32,605 bases of DNA, from assembly GCA_038244535.1 (NCBI GenBank), contig JBBRTJ010000035.1:1-32605 (forward strand), given 5' to 3'. The notes under the pieces were generated by a model that did not search any database, was not told where the DNA came from, and saw only the letters and a list, made by a program, of their open reading frames with translations. The translations under genes and the position numbers were made by a program. The stretch is from JBBRTJ01 sp038244535. Its GTDB lineage: Bacteria > Actinomycetota > Acidimicrobiia > Acidimicrobiales > Ilumatobacteraceae. The stretch's first letter is position 1, and each line of letters begins with the position of its first letter. This document shows, piece after piece, positions 1 to 8,900 of the stretch.

Positions 1-206
1 AACCCGCCCCGCTCGCGCACGACGAGCTCGGTCCCGGCCACGGCGATCACCATGCCGCGCTCACCGAACGATGGCGTGGCGAAGCCTCCGGGGCTGACCT
101 GGAGCCTGATGGTTCCCGACGCCCGATGGCAGGGTCCGGCCAGCACGTGCTCGGCCACGGCGTGCAGCGAGTGCCGTGTTGCCACAAAGGTCGCCTCAGA
201 GGTCAT
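1..206 (-). CDS. Unrecognised protein, N-terminal fragment (runs off the left edge)
   Basis: An open frame begins with ATG at 206 and reads leftwards off the window without a stop, giving 68 codons. The protein starts MTSEATFVATRHSLHAVA and continues through a stretch containing ASGTIRLQVSPGGFATP. The codon pattern is typical high-GC with G/C in third positions, and the gene faces away from the nitroreductase at 312. The opening looks like a conserved actinobacterial hypothetical family I have seen, but I cannot name it or its function. No Shine-Dalgarno sequence precedes the ATG. A weak AAGACT box lies 6 nt upstream, which would fit a leaderless start. Confidence 0.55.
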   Translation of the reverse strand, partial: MTSEATFVATRHSLHAVAEHVLAGPCHRASGTIRLQVSPGGFATPSFGERGMVIAVAGTELVVRERGG

Positions 207-311
207 CGGCGCAGTCTTGCCCGAGCACGGCTCGCCCGGTCACGATCGCAACCAAGACAGCAGCACCAGCCGGTCATGAGCCTGCTGCCACCACCAACGA
301 GGAGCGACGTC

Positions 312-905
312 ATGGACGTGTTCGAGGCGATGGGAACAGCTCGGGCGATGCGCTGGTTCACGAGTGATCCGGTCCCCGACGAGCTCGTCGACCAGGTGCT
401 GTGGGCCGCCACCCGGGCCTCGAGCCCGAACAACACCCAGGGCTGGGACTTCATCGTGGTCCGTGACCCTGACCAGCGCGCACTCATCGGTGACGCCATC
501 GAGCCCTTCGCCCACGTCGTGGCCAAGATGCCGCGTCCCGAGGCGCCGGTCGACCAGCGGACCCTGGCGGGAGCCCAGAACCTCTCGGCCCAGCTCCGCC
601 ACGTGCCGGTGATCGTGTTCGTGTGCGGCCGCAACATCTACCCCGCCCAGGCCCCGCGCGAGACCTTCATGCACTCCGCGGTCTATGCGGCATCCCAGAA
701 CCTCGTCGTGGCTGCTCGCGCCCTCGGCCTGGGGGCGGCCTTCACCACGCTGCATGCGGTGGCCGAACCTGCGGTTCGCGAGATCCTCGGGGTGCCCGAC
801 GAGGTGTTCATCGGCACGACCATCCCGCTCGGATGGCCCGACCGTCCGTTCGGGCCGGTGGCGCGCAAGGACGTCGCCGAGGTGGTGCACCAGGATCGGT
901 GGTGA
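312..905 (+). CDS. Nitroreductase-family FMN oxidoreductase
   Basis: This is a 197-residue protein of the nitroreductase fold, a family of FMN enzymes that use NAD(P)H to reduce nitro groups, quinones or enones. The N-terminal segment ARAMRWFTSDPVPDELVDQV, the SSPNNTQGWDFIVV phosphate/FMN-binding segment (about residues 38-51) and the C-terminal GTTIPLGWPDRPFGP stretch are family hallmarks. The length is normal. I chose ATG 312 because GAGGAG at 299-304 sits 7 nt upstream; ATG 276 is in frame but has no such site. It lies 85 bp before the Baeyer-Villiger monooxygenase on the same strand, so a role in the same catabolic block, for example reducing an intermediate, is plausible but inferred. 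The substrate cannot be read from the sequence. Confidence 0.85.
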   Translation: MDVFEAMGTARAMRWFTSDPVPDELVDQVLWAATRASSPNNTQGWDFIVVRDPDQRALIGDAIEPFAHVVAKMPRPEAPVDQRTLAGAQNLSAQLRHVPVIVFVCGRNIYPAQAPRETFMHSAVYAASQNLVVAARALGLGAAFTTLHAVAEPAVREILGVPDEVFIGTTIPLGWPDRPFGPVARKDVAEVVHQDRW

Positions 906-990
906 CCATGCCCGCGCCACATCGGCTCGGTTACCCTCCGGCCAGGGGGCACCGGACGAGCCGGGGGCCGGCATCAGAAGGGGATCAGGC

Positions 991-2802
991 GTGACCAACG
1001 CTGGCACCACGACCAAGCCCGAGGGTCGCGACTTCGACCCCGACGAGCTCCGCCGGCGCTACGACACCGAGCGCGAGCGGCGCAAGCGGGCCGACGGCAA
1101 CGAGGAGTACGTCGAGGTGGCCGGCCAGTTCGCCCACTACGCCGAGGACCCCTACGTCGAGCCTGGGTTCCAGCGGGCCCCGCTGACCGATGAGGTCGAG
1201 GTGCTCGTGATCGGTGGCGGCTTCGGTGGCCTCTTGGCGGGAGCGCGCCTTCGCGAGGCCGGCATCGAGGACATCCGTCTGGTCGAGAAGGGCGGCGACG
1301 TCGGGGGCACCTGGTACTGGAACCGATACCCCGGCGCGCAGTGCGACATCGAGTCCTACGTCTACCTGCCCTTGTTGGAGGAGGTCGGCTACCTCCCCAC
1401 CGAGAAGTACGCGCACGCCCCCGAGATCCTGGCCCACAGCCAGGCCATCGCCCGCCACTACGACCTCTACCGCAACGCCTGCTTCCAGACCGAGATCACC
1501 GACCTGCACTGGGACGACAACGACCGCCGCTGGATCGTGACCACCAACCGGGGCGACCGGATGCGGGCCCGGTTCGTGGTCATGGCCAACGGGCCGCTGC
1601 ACCGGCCGAAGCTGCCCGGCATCCCCGGCATCGAGTCGTACCGGGGCCACTCGTTCCACACGAGCCGCTGGGACTACGCCTACACCGGTGGCGATGCCGA
1701 CGGCGGCCTGGTCGGCCTGGCCGGCAAGCGGGTGGGCATCATCGGCACCGGCGCCACCGCCGTGCAGTGCGTCCCGCACCTGGCCCAGTACGCCGAGCAC
1801 CTCCTGGTGTTCCAGCGCACCCCCAGCTCGATCGACGTGCGGGGCAACCGACCCACCGACCCCGAGTGGGCCGCCTCGCTCGAGCCAGGCTGGCAGCAGC
1901 GACGCATGGAGAACTTCAACGTGCTGGTCTCCGGCGGCTACCAGCCCGAGGACCTCGTGGCCGACGGCTGGACCGACATCATCCGCAAGCTGCTGTTCGC
2001 CACCACCCTCGAGGCCGAGGACCTGACCCCGGAGGGGATGGCCCGCACGCTCGAGCTGGTCGACTTCGAAAAGATGGACCAGATCCGCTCCCGGGTCGAC
2101 GAGCTGGTCGACGACCCGGCCACCGCCGAGGCGCTCAAGCCCTGGTATCGCCAGTTCTGCAAGCGGCCCTGCTTCCATGACGACTACCTGCCCACGTTCA
2201 ACCGGCCCAACGTCACCCTGGTCGACACCAAGGCCCTTGGCGTCGAGCGCATCACCGAGCGGGGCGTGGTGGTGGACGGCGTCGAGCACGAGCTCGACTG
2301 CATCATCTACGCCACCGGCTTCGAGGTGGGCACCGGCTACACGCGCCGGGCCGGCTACGAGGCGTACGGCCGCGACGGACGCGCCCTCAGCCACAAGTGG
2401 GCCGAGGGCGTGGCCACGCTGCACGGCATCCACACGCACGGCTTCCCCAACCTGTTCATCGTGAGCCACATGCAAGGCGGGTTCACCGCGAACTACCCCC
2501 ACCTGCTCAACGAGGTCAACACCCACGTCGCGTACATCGTCGAGCAGGCCGAGGCCAAGGACGCCACGCTGGTGGAAACGACCCCCGAAGCCGAGTCGGC
2601 GTGGGTGCAGACCATCATCGGGCAGGCGCGGATGCGGCTCGACTTCCTCGAGCAGTGCACGCCGGGCTACTACAACAACGAGGGCAAGCCCGATCAGCTC
2701 GCCTCGCAGAACGGTCCGTACGGCCTCGGTCCGGTGGCGTTCTTCCAGTTGCTGGCCGACTGGCGGGCCGCCGGTGCGCTGGAGGGCCTCACCCTCGACT
2801 GA
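991..2802 (+). CDS. Baeyer-Villiger flavin monooxygenase
   Basis: This 603-residue FAD and NADPH enzyme inserts an oxygen next to a ketone, giving an ester or lactone. It shows an N-terminal FAD Rossmann motif GGGFGG (75-80), the downstream GGTWYWNRYPGAQCD segment typical of class B monooxygenases, the Baeyer-Villiger fingerprint YRGHSFHTSRWD (about 217-228; consensus FxGxxxHxxxW), and a second NADPH Rossmann motif GTGATA (about 252-257). The 70-residue leader rich in RRR/ERERRK before the first Rossmann fold resembles the cyclopentadecanone and steroid monooxygenase group. GTG 991 is the chosen start because AGAAGGGG (977-984) precedes it and the homologous region begins just after. The substrate is unknown; cyclic ketones, terpenes or steroids are typical for the group. 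Confidence 0.9.
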   Translation: MTNAGTTTKPEGRDFDPDELRRRYDTERERRKRADGNEEYVEVAGQFAHYAEDPYVEPGFQRAPLTDEVEVLVIGGGFGGLLAGARLREAGIEDIRLVEKGGDVGGTWYWNRYPGAQCDIESYVYLPLLEEVGYLPTEKYAHAPEILAHSQAIARHYDLYRNACFQTEITDLHWDDNDRRWIVTTNRGDRMRARFVVMANGPLHRPKLPGIPGIESYRGHSFHTSRWDYAYTGGDADGGLVGLAGKRVGIIGTGATAVQCVPHLAQYAEHLLVFQRTPSSIDVRGNRPTDPEWAASLEPGWQQRRMENFNVLVSGGYQPEDLVADGWTDIIRKLLFATTLEAEDLTPEGMARTLELVDFEKMDQIRSRVDELVDDPATAEALKPWYRQFCKRPCFHDDYLPTFNRPNVTLVDTKALGVERITERGVVVDGVEHELDCIIYATGFEVGTGYTRRAGYEAYGRDGRALSHKWAEGVATLHGIHTHGFPNLFIVSHMQGGFTANYPHLLNEVNTHVAYIVEQAEAKDATLVETTPEAESAWVQTIIGQARMRLDFLEQCTPGYYNNEGKPDQLASQNGPYGLGPVAFFQLLADWRAAGALEGLTLD

Positions 2803-3109
2803 CGCGAGTCCCGCTCAGTCGGCCGAACCCCGTTCGACGACCGATCGTGTCGCCAAGGCTGGTCGTGCCGAGGATGGCGGCAGCCCTCGCAGCAACATCT
2901 CGATCCACCTCCACCGATGTCTTGGTCATGACGTGAAGACATTTCACGCTCCCGGGCGCAGCACTGCGCAGGTCGGGACCTTGGACCCTTCCTCGTTGGG
3001 GATCGCTCGGGTGACCCTGTCCATCGATCGGAATTGATCGTCCGATGAGGGGACTTCGTCAGCGTTGCCACCTGGGGCAGCTGACGAGCGGCACACGAGG
3101 AGACCACAG
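2803..3109. promoter_or_regulatory. 307-bp intergenic region with three palindromes upstream of the Rieske gene
   Basis: No convincing gene is present here. Three inverted repeats are visible: CGTGAA-N5-TTCACG (2932-2948), GCGCAG-CA-CTGCGC (2956-2969) and CGATC-N6-GATCG (3025-3040). The first is a perfect 17-bp palindrome with the spacing usual for a TetR, GntR or MarR dimer site. The length of the gap, compared with the tight spacing elsewhere, suggests that the Rieske and flavin monooxygenase pair has its own regulated promoter. I could not place -35 and -10 boxes with confidence. Confidence 0.5.
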
Positions 3110-4669
3110 ATGACCGAGACCCTGACCGGGACCCGCCGCTCGGCCGGACCGACCTACGGAGAGATCCTGGACTCCGACAGCCATCCGGTGCGCGACATCT
3201 TGCGGGCCGACTGCCCGATGGAGCCCGGGCCCACGCTCGTGCCCGTCGAGCGCTACTTCTCGAAGGAGTTCCACGACCTCGAGGTCGACAAGGTGTGGAT
3301 GCGGGTGTGGCAGATGGCCTGCCACGAGGATGACATCCCCGACGTGGGCGACTACCTCGTCTACGACATCGCCCACAAGTCGTTCCTCGTCGTGCGCGAA
3401 GGCCCCGACTCGTTCAAGGCGTACCACAACGCCTGCCTGCACCGCGGCAAGCTGCTGCGCGCCGAGGACGGCAAGTGGGCCCGCGAGCTGCGCTGCTCGT
3501 TCCACGGCTGGAGCTGGAACCTGGACGGGTCGCTGCGCCAGATCCCCTGCCGCTGGGACTTCCAGTACCCAGAGGCCGACGACGCTTGCCTGTCGCTGCC
3601 CGAGGTGAAGGTGGGGCGCTGGGGTGGGTTCATCTTCATCAACCCCGACCCCGACGCCGGCCCCCTCGAGGACCACCTCGGCTCGCTGTCGGAGCACTTC
3701 ACGCTGCTGCCCTACGAGCGCCGCTACAAGAGCGCGCATGTGGCCAAGCTGCTGCGCTGCAACTGGAAGGTGGCCCAGGAGGCCTTCTCCGAGGCCTACC
3801 ACGTCGTCGCCACCCACCCCCAGATCCTCGGTGGCATCGGTGACGCCAACACCAAGTACGACGTGTTCGGCAACTACTCGCGCGCCATCTCCCCCCAGGC
3901 CGTGCCCAGCCCGCACCTGCAGGGCATGCCCGACTACGGATCGCTCACCGACGCCCATCTCTACAAGAAGCTCATCCACCCGCTGAGTGGCGCGCTGTAC
4001 GAGCGCTGCGATGACGGCTACGTCCACGTCACCGCCCGCGACGGCCGCTCCGGTCGCTTCACCGACCACGGCACCCGCATCGACGGCGACCTCGGCCAGG
4101 TGGACCCGAACATGTGCGACTGGATCGGCGGCATGCAGCTGCCCGACGCCGACCAGGCACCCCTGCCCCCCTGGCTCAGTGGAGGGGCGACCGACCCGGC
4201 CACCGTGCGCAAGATCGTGGGCGACCTGAACCGGACTCGGCTGCGCCCGATCATCGGCGACGTCGTCGAGCAGGTCAGCGACGCCGAGCTGTGCGACGCG
4301 ATCTACCTGACGGTGTTCCCGAACTTCCACCCGTGGGGCTCGTTCAACCAGATCGTGTACCGCTTCCGCCCCTACGGCGACGACCCGAACATGTGCATCC
4401 ACGAGTGCATGTACTTCTCGGCAGCTCCCGTCGACGGGCCTCGGCCGCCAGCGGCGCCGATCCACTGGCTCGGCGTCGACGACGACTGGGTGGAGGCCCC
4501 CGAGCTCGGGATGCTGGCCAAGGTGTTCAACCAGGACGTGCACAACATGCCCGAGGTGCAGGCCGGCCTGAAGGCCATGAAGCAGCCCTACGTGATGTTC
4601 GGCGACTACGGCGAGACCAAGATCCGCCACTTCCACAAGCTCCTCCAGGAGTGGATCGACAAGCCATGA
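3110..4669 (+). CDS. Rieske non-heme iron oxygenase, large (alpha) subunit
   Basis: This 519-residue ring-hydroxylating type oxygenase has an N-terminal Rieske [2Fe-2S] domain with C109-x-H111-x17-C129-x2-H132, and a C-terminal mononuclear iron domain. E228, H231 and H236 (EAYHVVATHP) and a later Asp, probably D476 in NQDVHN, provide the bridging residue and 2-His-1-carboxylate iron ligands. The enzyme uses electrons from a ferredoxin/reductase to activate oxygen on aromatic or steroid-like substrates. No ferredoxin, reductase or beta subunit gene is in the window, so these must be supplied from elsewhere. ATG 3110 follows GAGGAG (3098-3103). The stop overlaps the next start as ATGA (4666-4669), indicating translational coupling. 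At 519 residues it is longer than the common 430-460, with extra sequence around 270-380 in the catalytic domain. Confidence 0.9.
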   Translation: MTETLTGTRRSAGPTYGEILDSDSHPVRDILRADCPMEPGPTLVPVERYFSKEFHDLEVDKVWMRVWQMACHEDDIPDVGDYLVYDIAHKSFLVVREGPDSFKAYHNACLHRGKLLRAEDGKWARELRCSFHGWSWNLDGSLRQIPCRWDFQYPEADDACLSLPEVKVGRWGGFIFINPDPDAGPLEDHLGSLSEHFTLLPYERRYKSAHVAKLLRCNWKVAQEAFSEAYHVVATHPQILGGIGDANTKYDVFGNYSRAISPQAVPSPHLQGMPDYGSLTDAHLYKKLIHPLSGALYERCDDGYVHVTARDGRSGRFTDHGTRIDGDLGQVDPNMCDWIGGMQLPDADQAPLPPWLSGGATDPATVRKIVGDLNRTRLRPIIGDVVEQVSDAELCDAIYLTVFPNFHPWGSFNQIVYRFRPYGDDPNMCIHECMYFSAAPVDGPRPPAAPIHWLGVDDDWVEAPELGMLAKVFNQDVHNMPEVQAGLKAMKQPYVMFGDYGETKIRHFHKLLQEWIDKP

Positions 4670-5925
4670 GCGTCATCACCGACGCCGCTCGCCCGACCGA
4701 TGCCGCTCGCCCCACGGTCACGGGCACGCCGCTCGAGCGAGTGGCCGAGCTGGCCGCGGTCATCCGCGCCGGCGGCGACGAGGCCCAGCACCTGCGCCGC
4801 GCGCCCGCCGAGACCATCGATGCCCTCATCGACGCCGGCCTGTTCCGCTTCACGTTGCCGCTCGAGCTCGGCGGCGACGACGCCGGCGTGCGCGAGACCA
4901 TCGAGGTGCTCGAGGCCATCTCGGCCATCGACGCCTCGATCGGATGGAACGTGATGCTCGGCTCGGAGATCAACGCGATGGCTGCCGGCGGCATGTCGGC
5001 CGAGCTGGCCAAGGAGGTCTACCTCGACAACCCACGGGTCGTGATGTGCGGGGGCGGTGGCCCAGGGTCGGCCTTCGGGCGCGCCGTCGCCCAACCCGAC
5101 GGCGGCTTTCGGGTGTGGGGGCAGTCCACCTTCATCAGCGGCTGCCACAACTCCGAGTGGTGCTTCATGCCCGCCCCCATCTTCGACGGCGACGAGATCC
5201 GCCTCGTCGACGGCAAGCCGGTCGTGCGCACCTGGTTCCTGCATCGCAGCGAGTGGGAGATCGTCGACACCTGGGACATGGCGGCGCTGCGCGGCTCGGG
5301 CAGCCACGACGTCCGGGCCGAGGGCGCCTACGTGGCGCCCCGTTTCGTCGACGTGGAGCTGATGGCCCTGCCGGCCCGCTACCCGAACCCGGTGTTCCGG
5401 ATCCCGGTGCCGCTGCGCCTCGCCTACAACAAGGCAGCCATTGCCACCGGCATCGCCCGCGGTGCGCTCGACGCCTTCGCCGAGCTGGCCCACGTGAAGA
5501 AGCCGCTGCTGTCGGTGGCCCCGCTGAAGGATCGGCCGGGCGTGCAGCAATCGGTCGGCGAGTGCGAGGCGCTCCTGCGAGCGGCGCGGGCCTTCATGTT
5601 CGAGGCGATGGACGCCGTGGAGGCCGAACTGCGCGCCGGCCGTGACCTGCCGTCGGCGGCGGCCACCCAGGACGCTCGCCTGGCGTGCGTGTTCGCCGCC
5701 GACAGCTCGCGCAAGGTGGTCGACGAGATCCACACCCTGGCCGGCACCAGCGCCGCTCGCATGGACAGCCCGCTGGAACGCAAGCTGCGTGACGCCCACG
5801 GCGCCGCCTCCCACCGCTGGGTCTCCCGGCCCTTGTACGGCGAGCTCGGCAAGATCTTCCTCGGCGACGAGCCCGGCCCCGAGTTCGCGGGCGGTGTCTC
5901 CGGCCCCGTCCTCGGCGGTCCCTGA
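4666..5925 (+). CDS. Acyl-CoA dehydrogenase-fold flavin monooxygenase (group D, HsaA-like)
   Basis: This 419-residue protein has the acyl-CoA dehydrogenase fold. The segments FISGCHNSEWCFM (about 158-170) and ALRGSGSHDV (about 206-215) match the HsaA/HpaB-type oxygenase component of two-component flavin monooxygenases better than true acyl-CoA dehydrogenases. Such enzymes use reduced flavin from a separate reductase to hydroxylate phenols. The start overlaps the Rieske stop by four bases, so the two are almost certainly co-translated and act on one pathway. No flavin reductase of the usual small type lies nearby; the nitroreductase at 312 might serve but that is speculation. The N-terminus holds a small direct repeat, TDAARP twice, from an 18-bp duplication near 4679-4714. 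Confidence 0.8.
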   Translation: MSVITDAARPTDAARPTVTGTPLERVAELAAVIRAGGDEAQHLRRAPAETIDALIDAGLFRFTLPLELGGDDAGVRETIEVLEAISAIDASIGWNVMLGSEINAMAAGGMSAELAKEVYLDNPRVVMCGGGGPGSAFGRAVAQPDGGFRVWGQSTFISGCHNSEWCFMPAPIFDGDEIRLVDGKPVVRTWFLHRSEWEIVDTWDMAALRGSGSHDVRAEGAYVAPRFVDVELMALPARYPNPVFRIPVPLRLAYNKAAIATGIARGALDAFAELAHVKKPLLSVAPLKDRPGVQQSVGECEALLRAARAFMFEAMDAVEAELRAGRDLPSAAATQDARLACVFAADSSRKVVDEIHTLAGTSAARMDSPLERKLRDAHGAASHRWVSRPLYGELGKIFLGDEPGPEFAGGVSGPVLGGP

Positions 5926-5944
5926 CGCCAAGACCGAGCGCAGT

Positions 5945-8900
5945 TCAGCCTGCGGGCGCGAGCAGCCCGTCGATGCCCACGTCGTCCGTACGCCCACCGC
6001 GGGCGGCCAGACGCACCGCTGTCACCCAGCCCGACCGGCGCAAGCCGAGGTCGGCGAGCCGGGCCCACGCCACCTGCTCGGCTCCCTCGGCCCGAGGGTC
6101 GTCGAGGACGGTCAGGACCTCGGCCTCCGCGAGGTGAGCCACGGCGCGCATCACCCGGTCCTCCGAGCCGTCAGCAGCAGCGCGGGCGCTTCGCAGCGCA
6201 TCGAGCGCCTCGTCCGCCGCACCCTGCTGGGCTGCCGCGCACGCCAGTCCGATGTTGGCCAGCACCTCGTCGAAGTAGCTGGCCCCCGGCTCGGCGGTGA
6301 CTTCGAAGGCTGCGGCGCGCGCCTCGACGGGACGACCGGCGGCGGCCAGCACCAGGGCCGAGGCCGCGGATCCAAAGGGGCGCCGGGGCAACGGTGTGCC
6401 GATCGTGCGCTCACCGTCGGTGACGCCGTCGACGGCCTTGTCGAGCGCGATCTGAGCCGCCTCGACCTCGCCGCTCTGCAGCAGGCCGAGCGCCAGGTTC
6501 ACCTCGGCGTCAAAGAAGCTCGGGCCGTCCTCGGTGACCACCACGGCCTCGGCCACGGCCCGACGGCCGTCGCCGACGTGCACGGCGGCACCGGCAGCAA
6601 GCGCGGAAGCCAGGCGATCGACCCCGCTGGCCGCCGCGGCGGCGTGGGCCTCCTCGACGGCGCGTGAGGCATCGGCGAGGCGACCGAGGGCGACGAGGGC
6701 GCGGGCCAGAGGCACGAGGGCCTGCGTCTCGCCATGCGGATCCCCCAGCTCGTGCATCACCTTGCGAGATTGCTCGGCCAGCGCGAGCGCCTCGGACGTT
6801 CGCCCCGCCCAGAGACGCAGCCCCGACAGCAGCACGCCCATCATCGCCGGGGCCCAACGCTCCCCCAGCTCGGTGGCGTCGGCGGCCACCTGGACGGCCA
6901 GCGACTCCGCCTCGTCGAGCCGGCCCTGCTGGAAGCGGACGAAGGCGAGGAGCCCGTGCACCCAACCGAGCCCCAGGCGATCGCCCAGCTCGCCGAACGT
7001 CGCCGCGGCGCGGTCGAGCTGGCGCTCGGACTGCTCGATGTCACCGCGAGCGAAGGCGATCCAGGCCAGGTTCTGATCGGCCCACCCCTCGCCGACCCGA
7101 TCGCCGGTCTCGATGAAGAGCTGGCGCGCCTCGGCCACGAGCCCTTCGGCGCGGTGGTACTCGTTGACCAAGAGGCTCGCCATGCCGAGCTGGCGCAGCG
7201 CCGACGCCCTCCCCTGCAGGTCGCCGAGCGTGGCGAACATCGCCGTCGCCTCGTCGAGGTGGGTCGTAGCCGTCAGGAACTCACCCCGGCTCACCTCGAC
7301 CGTGCCGAGCACGACCAGCGCCGCGGCAACCATCGCGTCGTCGTGGTCGCCACGGCCCCGTTCGAGCGCATCGTCAGCATCGAGGCGGGCTTCATCGAGC
7401 CGGTGCAACCCGGCCAACCCGCGAGCCCTCAGCAGCAGGAGCTCGCTGCGCCGGTAGCCGTGCGGGCCGAGCGCATCGAGCACCGCCAGGCCCCGGGTGG
7501 CCAAGCGCACGGCCAGGGCATCGGTGGCGCCGCGCTGCGCATGCTCGGATGCCGTCAGCAGCCAGTCGACCGCGCGTGGCGCGACGTCACGAGGCACGCC
7601 CCGGACCGGACCGAGCTCGGCCACCAGCTCGGCTGCCGCGGCGTAGTGCCAGGCCGCCCTCTCGGCGTAGCCCGGGTGCTCGTCGCCGACGCGCACCATC
7701 GCCGTGCCGATTCCGGCGTGGCGCTGGGCGCGGGCCGACTTGGTGAGGGTCTGGTAAGCGACGTCACGGACGGCATCGGATCGAAACGTCCACTCGTCGC
7801 CGTCGATGTCGAGCACATCCTTGGCCGCCAGCGACACGAGGGTCTCACGCTTCGGGCTCTGCCCCAGAGCGACTCCGAAGCTCACGAGACCCTGCCAGTT
7901 CCCCGTTGCGCCGAACACTGCCGCGTTGTCGAGCATCGAGCGCTCGTCGTGGGTCAGCCCGTCGAGCCGGGCCGACACGAGGCCCCGCAAGGTGCCCGGC
8001 AGCTCGGCGACCTCACCCTCGGTGCGCACGAGACGGGCCAGCTCCTCGAGGAAGAAGGGGTTGCCACCACTGCGATCGAGCAGCTCGCCGACGAGCGCCG
8101 GGTCGGCCCCTTCGCCCAGCACCTCGTCGAGGAGCTGCGACGCCGCCTCGCGATCGAGCGGGTCGAGGCGGATCTGGATCGTGGTGTGCCGGCCCCACTT
8201 GGGCACCCAGGTGGAGCCCTCGCCGTCGCGAGCCGTGGTGACGAGCGCGAACGGAAGGGCACCGAGGTGGCCCACCACCCACTCGAGCAGGTCGAGCATG
8301 AGGGGGTCGGCGGACTGGACATCGGCGATCAGCAACAGCACCGGCTCGGTTCGGGCGAGCGCGTCGAAGAACGCGAGCACGCTGCGAGTGAGCTCGTCGC
8401 GTGCGCGGGTCGGGTCGATGCCGGCCAGCGGCGAGTCGAACCCCATGAGGAACAGCAGGCCGTCGACGGTCCTGGTGACGTCGGCCCGTTCGACGGTCCC
8501 GATCACGGCAGCAAGCCCGGCCGTCGTCTTGCTGCGCGCCTCGGCGGTGGTTGCGTGCGGCTCGATGCCGAGGTGCCGCCTGAGCGCCAGCGCCAGCGGG
8601 AACCACGCGTTTGACTCGCCGTAAGGCACGCAGTGACCTTCGAGCACGATCGCACCCAGGGTGCGCTCCGTGGTCGACGCGAGCTCCTCGGCGAGGCGGC
8701 TCTTGCCGACGCCCCCTTCACCGTTGATCACCACGACCAGGGCCCGGTGCCGATCGAAGGCGAGGCGACAGGCACCGAGCAGCACGTCGAGCTCGTGCTG
8801 CCTGCCGACCATCGTGTTGGCACCGCGTCGTGGCCGCCGGCCCGGCGGAGCGATGGGAGCCAGGGCCAGCCAAGCCTCCTCGATTGCCTCACGACCGCGG

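Noticed and set aside
985..2526. Minus-strand frame of 513 codons opposite the Baeyer-Villiger gene
   Set aside because: Low-complexity Val/Gly/Asp-rich translation with no motifs; the plus strand carries both Rossmann motifs and the family fingerprint.
6734..8614. Long plus-strand open frame of 626 codons opposite the cyclase gene
   Set aside because: It is a GC-rich shadow: no recognisable domain, while the minus strand encodes clear cyclase, P-loop and TPR motifs.
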